A stretch of DNA of 64,000 nt from Hyphodiscus hymeniophilus (lineage: Eukaryota > Ascomycota > Leotiomycetes > Helotiales > Hyphodiscaceae): assembly GCA_016508695.1 (NCBI GenBank), contig VNKQ01000009.1, positions 1,674,001 to 1,738,000 on the forward strand, in the 5' to 3' direction. The notes below the pieces were generated by a model, which was given only the letters and a program-made list of their open reading frames with translations, was not told the DNA's origin and did not search any database. The position numbers and the translations under genes were made by a program. Shown here piece after piece: positions 44,435 to 55,621 of this stretch. Positions within the stretch are counted from its first letter, which is position 1, and each line of letters starts with the position of its first letter.

Positions 44435-44483
44435 ATCCAAAGATTGTCGGTTCGACCCCGGCGTCGGTCATCTCATTTTGCCC

Positions 44484-44490
44484 TTTTTTT
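44484..44490 (+). terminator. Pol III T7 terminator of the tRNA
   Basis: A run of seven T lies 14 bp after the discriminator base. A TTTT at 44475-44478 precedes it. Confidence 0.7.
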
Positions 44491-45032
44491 CCCCCAAGAA
44501 CTGTCCGTCTCCAAAGGTCGCCAGGTTGTGGTCTGTGCTTTGAGATTTTGGAATTTGTTTTTTGCGATTTATTTTGTGGTTGTGGAGAGACCTCCCCTTA
44601 TTAACCGAGGCTTGGAAGGTGGGCTGGTGGGGTGGATGAACCCGCCGCCGGGTTCGAACTTTTTGGAGGGGATTAGTCGATGGTTTTTGAGATGGAGAAG
44701 ACCGAATCTTTGACAAAGTCTTCGCAAATTGCATATATGAATCGTTTGAACGAGGTAAGTGTGCGCTCATTTGTTCTATTTCTGTTCCTGCGCCCCCACT
44801 TGAGACGTCTTTAGCAAAAGTCAAAATGCACTCCCTTCGTCATCTAATATTATCATGTCGCTACTAGATGCTTTGTAAGATCAGGTCATATCGCATCTTA
44901 AAATGACCCGGAAACAGCAAGAAAGTCATAAGAAAGCCTGAAATCCAGAAGTCCGCTATATACCGAGCACCCCAAGCTTCTCATCCCTCTTCTTTCCCCA
45001 CCACTCCTGCCCAAGATCACACCCTCCTCCTG
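44491..45032. other. Intergenic region
   Basis: No convincing gene. Frames overlapping the tRNA (for example 44402-44713) are chance. This is the 3' flank of the potassium transporter. Confidence 0.5.
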
Positions 45033-47653
45033 TCAAATATCTTTGACAAACCCGACCTCAATGACCCTATCAGTTGGAACGCTAAGATTGGCAATCTTCG
45101 TCCGCGTGTTGTCCCTCAGCCACAAGAAGACATATAGCAATATCTTCCTAAACCACCCATTGCCAGCTTTGATCTTCATCTGTTCCTTGCCAATGATATA
45201 CAGGACCTGCAGATTAAACGCCTCGTCTAATTTCGCAAGTTCGGCTGCGATCTTATTCTCCTTGAATCTCGTCTCGGCGCTATCGACTTTCTCGTCTGCG
45301 ACGTCGGCGCCGGATGCCGTCTGCTCGCTCGCGTCGTTGGATTTATCGTCTACACCGGCATCGGCGAGATGCAGTGGCTGTGGAGCTGCTTGTCGCAAGA
45401 TGATGAAGTTCCTGACCTGTTGGTGGATCAGAGGCGCGAGATCCGGAGTGATGACTTCGTCCATGTACCCGTGCCTCACAATCAAACGGTAGCAGTTCGG
45501 GATGGCGAGTCGGGAAACACTATACCTTGCTTCAGCCGGCACACTCGGAGTCTCCAGCGGCCGCAGATGAAAGAATACCATAACTTCGGGAGCAGCTACG
45601 AGTTTGATTGCGAATTGAGAGAAGACAATGGGCGTCGTTTCACCAGCTTTGTCGAAGAAAATCCCGAGACCTTTGATAGTACTTAACGTTCCGCCTCCAT
45701 ATCGAGGAACCAGTTTGACGGAGCCATCGTCTTGCTTCTTAACGAAATGCGTTGTTGGGAAGCGCTCAGCGGCTTCACTTGCCCATTGCTGTTCCTTTCC
45801 GAAGCGCCAGAGGATGAAAAGCGATGCAAGGATGGCGGAGAGTGTAATTGTGAACCAGGCTCCGTCTGGGACCTTCACGAGCGCGGATGAGAGGTAGGTC
45901 CCATCCAGACAGGCGATTGTGAGCCAAGGGAGGAAGATCCAGTAAGGGGAGATACGCCAGACGAACATGGCTGCCAAGGATACCATGCAAGTGTCGAAGA
46001 ATGTGACGAACATAACGCAGACGCCATAGGCATTTCCGAGCGATGTTGTCTGGGGTTCGGTCAGCAGGCTATGGGGTGAGATTGATTGGAAGGCTTACAT
46101 TGTTGTAGATTACTGCTACTAGAACCGTCCCAATCATGAGTAGCCAGTTGACGAGTGGGACGTAGAGTTGTCCATGGAAGGTCTTCGAGGTATGAACGAC
46201 TTTGATCTGAGGGAAGTACGACAGCTTCATGATTTGGGCCAGAAGCTAGTTATGTTAGCTCAGATTCTTCTTTTCGAAATGTCACATACCTGGAATGTCG
46301 CCGTAATAATGGCCTGTGAAGCAACAATTGCTGCCAAAATCGCAATGATCAACGACGGATATAGCGTTCCAGGAGGCACCGACTTGAAAAACGGATTCGA
46401 GTATGCCTCGGGATGAACACTGATGTATGCCGCCTGCCCAATGTATGCAAGTAGCAAGCATGGAAACGTATAACAGAGCCAGCTGATCTGGATCGCTTTC
46501 CTACTGAAAGCTCCGAGATCAGCAAAAAGGGCTTCGACACCAGTAAAAGCAAGCAGCACCCCTCCAAGACTTTTCCAGCCTTCAGTTTTGTGTCGAATCA
46601 AGTATTCAAACCCATACGCAGGATTGAAGGCTTTTAGGACCGAATCATCAAATTTGGCGAGATTGTAGATTCCAAAACAGGCATTGAATGCAAGCCACGT
46701 AATGACGATTGGCGCGAAGGTTGTGGCGATCTTTGTTGTTCCAAGGGGCTGGATCAGGAAGAGGAGAATGAGAATTGCGGCCGTTACACCAACAACTGTC
46801 CCGTTCTTGATACCAGGTGCCACGACCTCGAGACCTTGGACAGCACCGAGGACTGATTGCGCGGGTGTGAGAACTCCATCAGACATCACCATGGAGACGG
46901 CGAGGACTCCGATTGTTTTGAGTAAAGCTTTAGCCCATTTGCTTTTCTCGAGACCTTGCCGCATTTGTCGACCTGCGCGTTCAAGATCTCCTGATAAGTG
47001 GCGACGCATCTCGACCAGAGAAGCCTCTCGAGGGTCTCGATTCGTGATATTGACCTGCACTATCTCAGGATTGATAACTTCTGTAGGAATCCATACTCAC
47101 GTATCTACTCAACAGAGAGTAAGTGCTGAAAGTTCCTCCCTCGCCGTCGTTATCGGCATAGAGAATAACGAGAATGTATTTCACTGTCACCATCATAGTC
47201 AAAGACCAGAGAATGATCGACAGGGCGCCGATCAAGTCCTCATAGCTAGGTGCCGCCTTGAAAGTAGACGAGTACACGTAGAGAGGGCTAGTTCCAATAT
47301 CACCGTAGATGACACCGATTGACTGGTATGAAAGCCACAGTAGAAGCTTCCCACTGAAAACCTAGCGGTGCTTGTGTGAGTAAAGCCTCACTTACAGGGC
47401 TGATGAAAGCAAACTATACCTGTTTGTGCTTAAAATCAGCCGTCTGTCTCAATCCTGGATCATCATCCTCGGCTTCTTTGTCCCCGGTCCCAACCCTTCC
47501 AGTCCAACGGTCCCTGGAGCGCTCTCTGGTCGAAGACCGAGAGATACTTCGCATATTATAGATCCCATCGTCAATGCCCGAGGTGATAGCATCTGTCGCT
47601 GACCTTGTTGGACGGAGCGGATGAACCGTCTCTGCAATCCGAATCGTCGCCAT
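45033..47653 (-). CDS. HAK/KUP-type high-affinity potassium transporter
   Basis: Plasma-membrane K+ uptake. The start is MATIRIAETVHPLRPTRSAT with a hydrophilic N-terminus, then an intron (about 47360-47410). The diagnostic motif SIGVIYGDIGTSPLYVYSST follows, then GTFSTYSLLSRY, VMSDGVLTPAQSVLGAVQGL, NACFGIYNLAKFDDSVLKAF, LGGVLLAFTGVEALFADLGA and SQAIITATFQ. Twelve membrane segments are expected. The cytosolic C-terminal domain (RFPTTHFVKKQDDGSVKLVP, VFFHLRPLETPSVPAEARYS) ends RVIEVGFVKDI. Introns near 47100, 46290-46240 and 46095-46050 are supported by donor and acceptor matches. Length is about 780 residues, normal for fungal HAK1-like proteins. Confidence 0.93.
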
Positions 47654-49796
47654 GTCTCGCTTTGAAAAATACTCTCAACCGTTTGGGGGTTTGCGGGATT
47701 TCTGAGAGAGAGAATAAAAATGTGCTGTCATGGTGTGTGGGATATAGTCCTGGAGAGGCAATTTCTTTGGTGGTGGTCAAATTCTCTTGCATAGCGGGAG
47801 CAGGGGGATAAATCCCTCATTCCAGCTGTGTGCTGGTCCAGTCACTAAGCCTTATTTGCATGTGGAATTGGGATGCAATACATCAGCTGATGGATCTGCA
47901 GCAGATCTTGATGCTTTCCTGCTTTTCTCCACGCCGAAAGCATTTACTCGACAACTTTGATTGTACCTCGCATCGCAAAACCAACAAGCAAGAAAGATTG
48001 CCAAAAAATAAGAGACGGGACAGGCACGGTCACGTGACTATTGCCACTTTTTGCGAAGTGAATTTGAAGTATCCGACTCCAAGAACACTTATTCTTGCGT
48101 CGTTAATCAAGAGTTGATTCATTTAGAGCCTGAAGAGTGCTGGTCGCCTCTGCTAGTTGGCTGCGAATCCATGTTTCCGGGTCAAAACATCCAAATTTCA
48201 AGAGAGATAACACATCCTCATGCATCGATAGCCCATCACGCTGGATCGCTTCTTTGGTAGGTAGCTTTTGCGTCTTGGGGTTCCGTATGGACAAATACTG
48301 TATGAGACATACTTTGTTATTAGAGACTTGAGGAGAATCGTAAGTGGCGGGCAAAGAAAACCTGGCTTACTGATAAATCAATAGTCCGGCGCGAAAGAGA
48401 ACATTCGCCCCTTCATTAACTATCTGACATCGGTAACCTCGACAATGCCAATGACGAATTCTCGCTGCTGAATTCCATTGCGCCGGCCCAGGAGGCAGAT
48501 GTGCACGACCTACGCCTCAATGCATTATCATATTCTGGCGAGGGACCCCTCCGTCGATTCACGACGAAACGCAATTTTGACGAAATTGGCTCAGTGGCGA
48601 CAGCTCCTGTAAACATCTTCGCCATACGATGAATACCAGAAGGCGCGTTTATCGGCACAGGATCTTTTTGTATCAGATTCTCCATGGCTGATCGGTGGAG
48701 GAGTCCTAGACAAATGGGACTTTCCACTGGCGAGGAAGTTGAAACGTCGTGTTCGGGGCGCTTACCGGAATTGCTGGCAGCGGCAAAGGGGTGGGACAAG
48801 CCTTGGCAATGCTTATACAGACTGATAACATCGGCGCTGGCCTTCTTGACTCAATTTCTACCGAAGCTTTACGTTCTCGAAAGTTTTTGAGTATTAAAAG
48901 ATGCCCAACGACCAAGTGCCGTGGCATCTTGTTTTATTGCAGTTCATTTCCTATACTCATTTTGACCACCACTGAAAGCAAGGGTATTTTGGATTTCCAA
49001 TATTACAATTGTAAATAGACACACAATTGTAGGCTGTCTTGAGTCGGTCTATTGATTATTTCATATATGGCTTGGCTCATGCTTGGGAGTGGGCACAAAC
49101 CGAATATGTGACCTGTTTGAAGATAAAAACACCCTTGCGACCCGGATCTTGACCTCCCAAACATCCATGTTTATTCAGCCTATGGTTATCCAGCGGGTTA
49201 ATGATCATAGCTAGGATTCCAGGCTCTCCGCATTGTTTCGAAACCCTTTCTATTCTCTTAATTCCACCTGCCTTACCTTGTCTCGACTCATCAAGTGTTA
49301 ACCGTTTTGCCGCTCTTCGGCCGTGGACAACCAATGGTCTCTTGGAAAACTATTTGCCAAGCTGGCCTATAAGTTTGAGGCAACTAAACCATCTACGAGA
49401 AACCAATCAATCATCGTCTCAGCCGACTAACGACTCAGGTCGGACCTCATTCTCGAGCAACTTTCAGTATACGCACTGGCAGAATGTGGAACGTCACTGT
49501 TCGACTTGGCTTGAACTAATGCCTAGGGGGTTTCGTTACGAGCCCAAGTCAGCAGAGCAAACCGAAACAACGTGGAATCTGATAGAGAGCATTAGGTATT
49601 AAAGGCACTCAATATCCCTTAACCTTGAATCATCAGCGATCTAGTCCGCACATTCCAAACCAAATTCTCTTTCTAATCTCATTTCCAAGCTGCTTACGAT
49701 TGATTCGTAACCACTTGCAGTATTTATTATTCAGCTTACATTCTTTTCGATCGGCATCTTCTAGAACTGCAGCCTCTCTACCCCACCACCACAATC
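47654..49796. other. Gene-poor region
   Basis: No intact gene. Weak SDR-like sequence lies at 48749-48880 (separate entry). The rest shows only chance frames. Confidence 0.45.
48749..48880 (+). pseudogene. Possible short-chain dehydrogenase N-terminal remnant
   Basis: The frame reads FGALTGIAGSGKGVGQALAM, which resembles the Rossmann nucleotide-binding motif TGxxxGxG of short-chain dehydrogenases and then degenerates. There is no downstream YxxxK or further SDR sequence. It could be chance. Confidence 0.2.
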
Positions 49797-50616
49797 ATGT
49801 TCGCGAAGGCTTTCCTCTTCGCTCTTGCAGCCTCCTCTCTAGTTGCCGCCCATGGCAAGATTGCAGTCATGGTGAGCATCCTGTTATCCCAGCAATTCAT
49901 TTCATGTTACTGATAGAAAACAGACTGGTGATGCCGGTGGAAACACCACTGGGCTCGGTATCCGGGGAGCTATCGTCCCAGGTTCTGGGGCCAATCAAAA
50001 GACCGAAGTTGACACGACCGTCTTCAACAGCAAGAAAGCCGCATCCGATGGTCTTGGAAAGACTACAACTGGCGCAAACACTCTCCGTGGCATGGCTGCT
50101 GTCATGGCTCAGTCCGGCTTCACCTTTCCTCAAGTCTCCGACGGAGGGTCCATATCTGGAACAATTCACATCGTCACCACTGACGGAGCTGGTCCATACA
50201 CCGCTATCTGTGATCCTACCGGAACCGGTTCTTTCTCCAGCGGCACCCATATGACTGTCACTCAACAAGTCCCTGGTACCAGAGGCAACATCGCCGCCCC
50301 CAAGCAACGTCGTTTCATCCCTCGCATGCTTATCAAAATGGGAATCAAAATGGGGATTGTGAAGCGTGCGTCCAACGTCAACGAGGATTACCCATTTGCT
50401 GCAACCATGCCTGTCGGCATGTCCTGCACCGGGATCGTCGCCGGCCAGACTGGAGTTTGCCTTGTCAAGATTGTCAATCCATCAGCAGCTGGACCTTTCG
50501 GTGGTGTTGTTGCCGTTCAAATGGCTCGTGAAGCAAGCGCTGCTGATGACAACACCTCTACCGTTAAGGCCTGCCCCAAGGCTGGTCGCATGGTTAGCGC
50601 TAAGTTCCGGATGTAA
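49797..50616 (+). CDS. Secreted Egh16/Gas1-like protein (DUF3129)
   Basis: Exon 1 encodes MFAKAFLFALAASSLVAAHG, a strong signal peptide followed by KIAVM. An intron (GTGAGC...AAACAG, about 49872-49922) gives TGDAGGNTTGLGIRGAIVPG. Further blocks (DTTVFNSKKAASDGLGKTTT, GTIHIVTTDGAGPYTAICDP, MPVGMSCTGIVAGQTGVCLV, VRIVNP-type KIVNPSAAGPFGGVVAVQM) are characteristic of the gEgh16 family of powdery mildew and Magnaporthe, which is expressed at plant infection stages. Conserved Cys occur in SCTG, VCLV and KACPKAG. Length is about 255 residues. The molecular activity of the family is not known. Confidence 0.88.
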
Positions 50617-51295
50617 TCGACTGCCCGTGGTGGGACGTGCAATTAGATGGGAGGAAGCAAAGGGGGCTGACAATTTGGGACGTGGGCTTGATGGGGATTC
50701 TTATCGCTCATCGACTGTAAAACTATTTTGTTTGGTTTCCACGACAGCGTAGGAAATGATATTGATAAATTGACGAGCACATCCACTACGGTAAGTTCGC
50801 TACCAATTTATAAACACTTGAAAAGAAACCTCGGCGCCTCAGCCACAATCCCCCCTCCTCCCCGCAGTTTCGCTAATAACCCATGCCGCCCAGAACAAAC
50901 CTGCCGTCATCGACTCGCTCCCTTGTAACCGTTTACACCGGAGCAAGACTCTGATTTGGAAACTGTCGCGAAGCTTGCGGATCGCTTCGATCGCTTCTAC
51001 CAGAATATTATCAGTTCCTTCTGTGTTGGAGGGCAGTCATTGGCCACGAGAAGCCGACAGCCGCGAAAGAGACCACCGAGGTATTTCAAGCAAGGAGATT
51101 TGAGTTATGCGGGTGCGCAGGTACTCGAGTACTAGAGTGCTAGAGCCCATCGGTGCGCCACCTTCATATGACATGTGCAGAGTTGGGCATTACTACATAA
51201 TGATGGCCTTGTCGCCATGGTAGGAGCGAAGAAGTAAAGCTTCAAACTTGACACTCACCGCTTCCAGATTGTCTAACGACAATCAGTACTCGAGT
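50617..51295. other. Intergenic region
   Basis: No convincing gene. It probably holds the 3' UTR of the Egh16-like gene and the promoter of the carboxylesterase. Confidence 0.5.
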
Positions 51296-53186
51296 ATGCG
51301 GCCAGTTCTTCTCTTGGCTTGGGCGATCCTCGGACTTTGCCATGCAGAATCCCTCGAACAAAGGCAGTCGAATTGGACTGTAGGACAGACAGTCCAGACC
51401 AGCAGTGGGCCAGTACATGGGCATGCAGCTTCCAATGCCACCCAAGTATCCGAGTACCTGGGGATTCCCTTCGCAGCACCTCCAGTCGGCGATCTTCGTT
51501 TCGCCGCACCGCAGAATTACTCGGGGAATTCAATAGTCAATGGAACATCTTTCGTATGTTATCTCCAGTGCAAAGACAGCGTAGATAGCTGAATCAATGA
51601 TAGGGGTTCTCCTGCCCAGCTGCTACGCAGGGTTCTGGTAACGTGACCGCTCAATCGATCGCAAAGGCCAACATCACAGCTGCCGGCCTCTTGGTTTTGG
51701 AATCTCTCATCCAAGCGGGAGACAGGTTTAGTGAAGACTGCTTGACGTTGAATGTCTGGACGAAGCCACAGACCGGAGATGCCAAGAAAGCGGTCCTGGT
51801 ATGGATATACGGCGGGTCTTTCACGACTGGAAATAGTGATAATCCAGGGTACAATGGCCAGTTCATTACAGACCAAGAAGATGTCGTGCTCGTTTCCCTG
51901 AAGTGAGTCTCTTCACTCCTTCCTCCTCTCCCACCCCCAGATGAGCCAGAGCTTATAACTAGCAAAGCTATCGACTCAACATCTTTGGCTTCCCGGGCAG
52001 TCCCAACACAACCCAAAACCTCGGCCTCCTCGACCAACGCATGGCCGTAGAATGGGTTCGCACTAACATCGCCGCTTTTGGCGGAGACCCTTCGCGAATA
52101 ACCCTTTTCGGACAATCCGCAGGCGGCGCCTCAGTAGACTACTACACCTACGCCTGGACCTCCGATCCGATTGCCTCATCTTTCATCTCAGAATCCGGCA
52201 CGACAGGGCTAGGGCTCGGGATTTCCGCTGCCGAAGGCTCAGCTTCCTGGTTCAACTCCTCCTCGAAACTAGGCTGCGGGGATGCTTCAATGGACGGTGC
52301 GAAAGTACTCGCTTGCATGCGGACGAAGAACTACACTGAGCTCCTGGGGAGTCTGACTAGTTCAGGCGTCGCAGGATCTGTAGGTTTCGGTCCTACCGTC
52401 GACGGCGTCACCGTGTTCTCAGACTACCACGCTCTCTCCGAGTCGGGCTCATTCATCAAACGTCCCTTGCTCATCGGGAACGCAGACTATGAAGCAGGAC
52501 TCTTCAAAGCGGTCGCCAACCTCGACGGAAGTGGATCAACATTATCGGATCTATACTGGACGTACTTCAACCTGATCGGTTTCACCTGCCCCGCTGCTGC
52601 GAGGGCCAACGTCTCCATTTCGCAAGACGTGCCAACGTGGAGATACCGCTGGTTCGGAGAGTTCCCTAACACGATAATCGAGTCGAATCCGGATTCGGGG
52701 GCGTGGCATGCGAGCGAGCTGCCGATTTTATTCGATACTTCCCCCTCCGGAAACGGCGTGCCAGCAAACACGGCCGCCGAGGTTGCGATTGGGAGTTATC
52801 TCCGTGGAGCCTGGGCAGCGTTTGCGAAAGACCCCGTGAACGGACTCAAGAGTTATGGAGGCGGGAATGGCACTGGCTGGCCGACTTACGATCCAGTTGG
52901 GAACTCGTTGGTAAGGCTGGGGTATGCGAATTCGACGGGGCCGAACCTGGCTTTAGGAAATGCCTATGATGCAATGTGTGACTCGATGTTATTTAACGGC
53001 ACGTTCGAGATATCCGCTGGTGTGCTGGCGAATGCGAGTTCGAATGCGACCGCGACGAGCACGGGGTCTGGTAGCCCGACGGGCTCGACTGCATCACCTC
53101 CAACATCTTCTACATCAGAGGGAGGAAGGAGAAGCGCCGAACTTGGCTTTATTTTAGTAATGACTGCCATGGCGTTTGCACTATAG
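51296..53186 (+). CDS. Secreted, probably GPI-anchored type B carboxylesterase/lipase
   Basis: The start at 51296 is MRPVLLLAWAILGLCHAESL (signal peptide). Introns near 51554-51605 and 51903-51963 join SEYLGIPFAAPPVGDLRFAA, EDCLTLNVW, VLVWIYGGSFTTGN (oxyanion hole) and YRLNIFGFPGSPNTTQNLGL. The nucleophile elbow is FGQSAGGASVDYY, an acidic member is probable around DYEAGLFKAV, and the catalytic His is in GAWHASELPILF. Many NxS/T sites are present. The C-terminus is a Ser/Thr-rich stretch (SSNATATSTGSGSPTGSTAS) followed by a hydrophobic tail, AELGFILVMTAMAFAL, a typical GPI signal. Length is about 590 residues. The substrate is unknown. Confidence 0.92.
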
Positions 53187-54257
53187 ATATGAGTCGAATG
53201 AAAGTTTTGCTTAAACTTACTATCACCGTCCCGAAACGACCGTGTACGTCTCGTGACAACCCGTTGAGCTTGATCAAACGGCTTTTAAGACGTTCAGATT
53301 GTCCAAGTTATCCAAACTACCCAAAATATTTCAGCGATTGTAGGGTTTGAAAGCCACTTAGAAACGGGACGCATACCTCATTGAGACAGAACACAGCTCC
53401 TGACTTCTTGAAAAGGTTAGTATGTCCTAGATCTGCGGGCTCCCGAGCTGCTCAGCTGCTCAGCGGGCTAGGCACGCCGGAGCCAGTATGCTCGGAATGC
53501 ACTGACTAGTACAGACGTCGACTAGGAAGTAGGTAGAGCTAAACAGTCCAGACGCTTTAAGAGATTGGCGGGCCGAAGCGATCAAAGACATACTGTAGCA
53601 AGATTGTCTCTAGGCGGAGAATACAAGACATAGTAAGAATAAGAATTTGATAGTGGTAAGAGATAGGAGCTTAAGGCTAAGCATCATCACAGGCTCACTA
53701 GTATCTTACCACAAACCCGCGTCAATGCTAAAGAGCCAGGGAAGGTAGAAGAGGCAGAGTCGATGAACTGACGAGCATTGAAATGGAGTGAGGAGGAGCG
53801 CGGGGCCAATCACCCAGCCACACTCGCCAGCAGGAAAATTTGCCAGTTATCATTGACGACAAAATTCCGTTATTGACTATGGCAGACAACCCAAGTTGCA
53901 AAGATGCACGGTTGCCCGAGAAGGAGCGACAACTCGTTGATGAGAGGTTCTGAAGGCAGGAAAGGTAAGTGGTCACAAAACTATCTATCCATCGGACTTG
54001 GAAAAAATAACGAACAGTGTCACGACTGAAGCTACAATGGGAGCGTTGGTATCTTTTGGCTGTGCTCATCTTCTAGCAAAAGATATTTTTAAAAATGGAA
54101 TTGTTTCTACCCTTCAATCCATTAGTGGCACCTGCATTGGCTTTTAGACAAATTGGGTAACGGTAGCCAGAGGCAACAGCTTGCACAAACGTTGCAATAA
54201 CTTTGGTAGGCAAACAAGGATCTACCAACTCGGCCACCATCTTGCAACACCAACCGT
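53187..54257. other. Intergenic region
   Basis: No convincing gene. A GCTGCTCAGCTGCTCAGC duplication lies at about 53450-53468. Confidence 0.5.
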
Positions 54258-55621
54258 TCAGTTGAATTTACCAGCGATACAGCTGTCCACAATCCCGGTA
54301 TTATACCAAACACCGTTGCTATATGTTGGGGTCTCGGCTAATGTATAGGAGTCATCAAATGATCCCGCGGCCCATCCGATCCATCCAAGATAGACATCAG
54401 CGTTATAGCTACTATATGTCAGAACATTTCTCGAAATAGGATGATACTCTCTGACTTGATCCAGTCTAGCTCTGCACAAACATCCGTATAGCAGGATGCG
54501 GTGCTCCCGCCTCCAGTCTCGGTAAGAAAACTGTGTTTACTCGACGTCAGTCTAATGAGCCGTTTTCAAAGGCTCGCGTTGCAACTTACGCTTGACGACC
54601 ATTCTCACGCAAATAATCGGCGAGATTCTCCAGGTTCGAAATGCCATTGGTAACGCAATCGGCATGTGTTCCGCTGAAGTTAGAGTCGAGATACTGATGG
54701 ATGTCATAGATCAAGTTTGTATGGCTGTTGTCGAGATTGGTCACTGCACCTAGCGCGTCCGCAGACCCCGAGGCGATACAGTCACCCGCAGATGTGTAGC
54801 TCGTGCTTGGGAGGAGAATCATTTGAGATGTTGCGCCTGCAGATCGGATTGATGTTACGGCGTATTGAACACTAGTTGTCCAGGTAGGGACATCGAGATC
54901 ATGGGGCTTCTGCCGTCAGAACATACTCTCCAAGCATTGAAATGACGGAGAAATACCTCATTCATGATTCCAAATATCACCTTGGAATCGGACTTGTATT
55001 TGTTTGCGCTGTAGCAAAATTAGACTTCAAAGGAAGCAATGGCAGGCAGGTCAGGAATTCATACATCTGCCACCACACGCTAGCAAACTGGTCATTGGTA
55101 ACTGCTCCGCCAGACTGACCAATGATCGCATTATTCCACCGAGCATAGTTGTGAATATCAATCACACAGTAGGAACCTGTGTCCAGGCAACCTTGAACCA
55201 GTTGATCATAGACACCAACAGCATACTCATCCAAAGAGCCACCAAGTTGGCCGTTGACGAGATACTGCCAGCAAACAGGTAGCCTGTAGACGTTGAGGCC
55301 GTTATTGGTAGTAAAGTGATTCATTTGCCCAATCCCGTCGGCAAACCCCTGTGATGCTAGGGGAGGTTGAACGAGTGACGCTGTGTACTCTCCTGCTGTA
55401 TTGGGGCAGCCGAAGTCGAAGCCAGCTAAAAGTGATGAGTGTGAGAATTTTACGGGCAAGAGCGTCGAAACTATGATATTACATACCAATGTTCACACCG
55501 GCTGGGTTTCAATCAGTCAGAGCCTGTAGAACGTAAAGGATGGAAGCAACATACCAAGCCATGCCTTTGCCGTTACGAGTGGCAGCAGAGGCGTCAAGTA
55601 TACGTACGAAAAGGATACCAT
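54258..55621 (-). CDS. GH5 endo-beta-1,4-glucanase (cellulase)
   Basis: A secreted enzyme cutting internal beta-1,4-glucan bonds. The start at 55621 gives MVSFSYVYLTPLLPLVTAKA, a signal peptide. A tiny exon, AGVNI, lies between two introns. Next come GFDFGCPNTAGEYTASLVQP, NVYRLPVCWQYLVNGQLGGS, YCVIDIHNYARWN and the acid/base Glu in VIFGIMNEPHD. The block LIYDIHQYLDSNFSGTHADC and the nucleophile Glu in FLTETGGGS follow, and the protein ends GIVDSCIAGKFN. This motif order is typical of fungal GH5 subfamily 5 (EGII type). No cellulose-binding module is seen. Length is about 330 residues. Confidence 0.93.

Larger units (their letters stand above)
44325..44470 (+). tRNA. tRNA-Arg(UCG) with two introns
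   Basis: Removing 44336-44387 and 44413-44434 leaves 72 nt that fold as a full cloverleaf. The acceptor GGCCGGC (44325-44331) pairs with GTCGGTC (44463-44469) with two G-U pairs, and the discriminator is A44470. The D-stem GCC/GGC surrounds T8, A14, G18-G19 and A21. The anticodon stem TTGGA/TCCAA surrounds loop C-T-TCG-A-A, giving anticodon UCG (Arg). The variable loop is AGATT. The T-arm GTCGG-TTCGACC-CCGGC is the B box. The D-arm and variable loop closely follow the eukaryotic tRNA-Arg pattern. The 22-nt intron sits at the canonical 37/38 position, and its G44432 can form the A-I pair with C32. The 52-nt insertion between positions 11 and 12 is described separately. Confidence 0.88.

Noticed and set aside
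44648..44662. GGGTTCGAAC, a B-box-like sequence downstream of the tRNA
   Set aside because: No T-stem can pair around it and no acceptor, D or anticodon arm lies upstream.
44402..44713. Plus-strand ORF starting inside the tRNA
   Set aside because: It overlaps the anticodon intron and T-arm of a well-formed tRNA and has no protein features.
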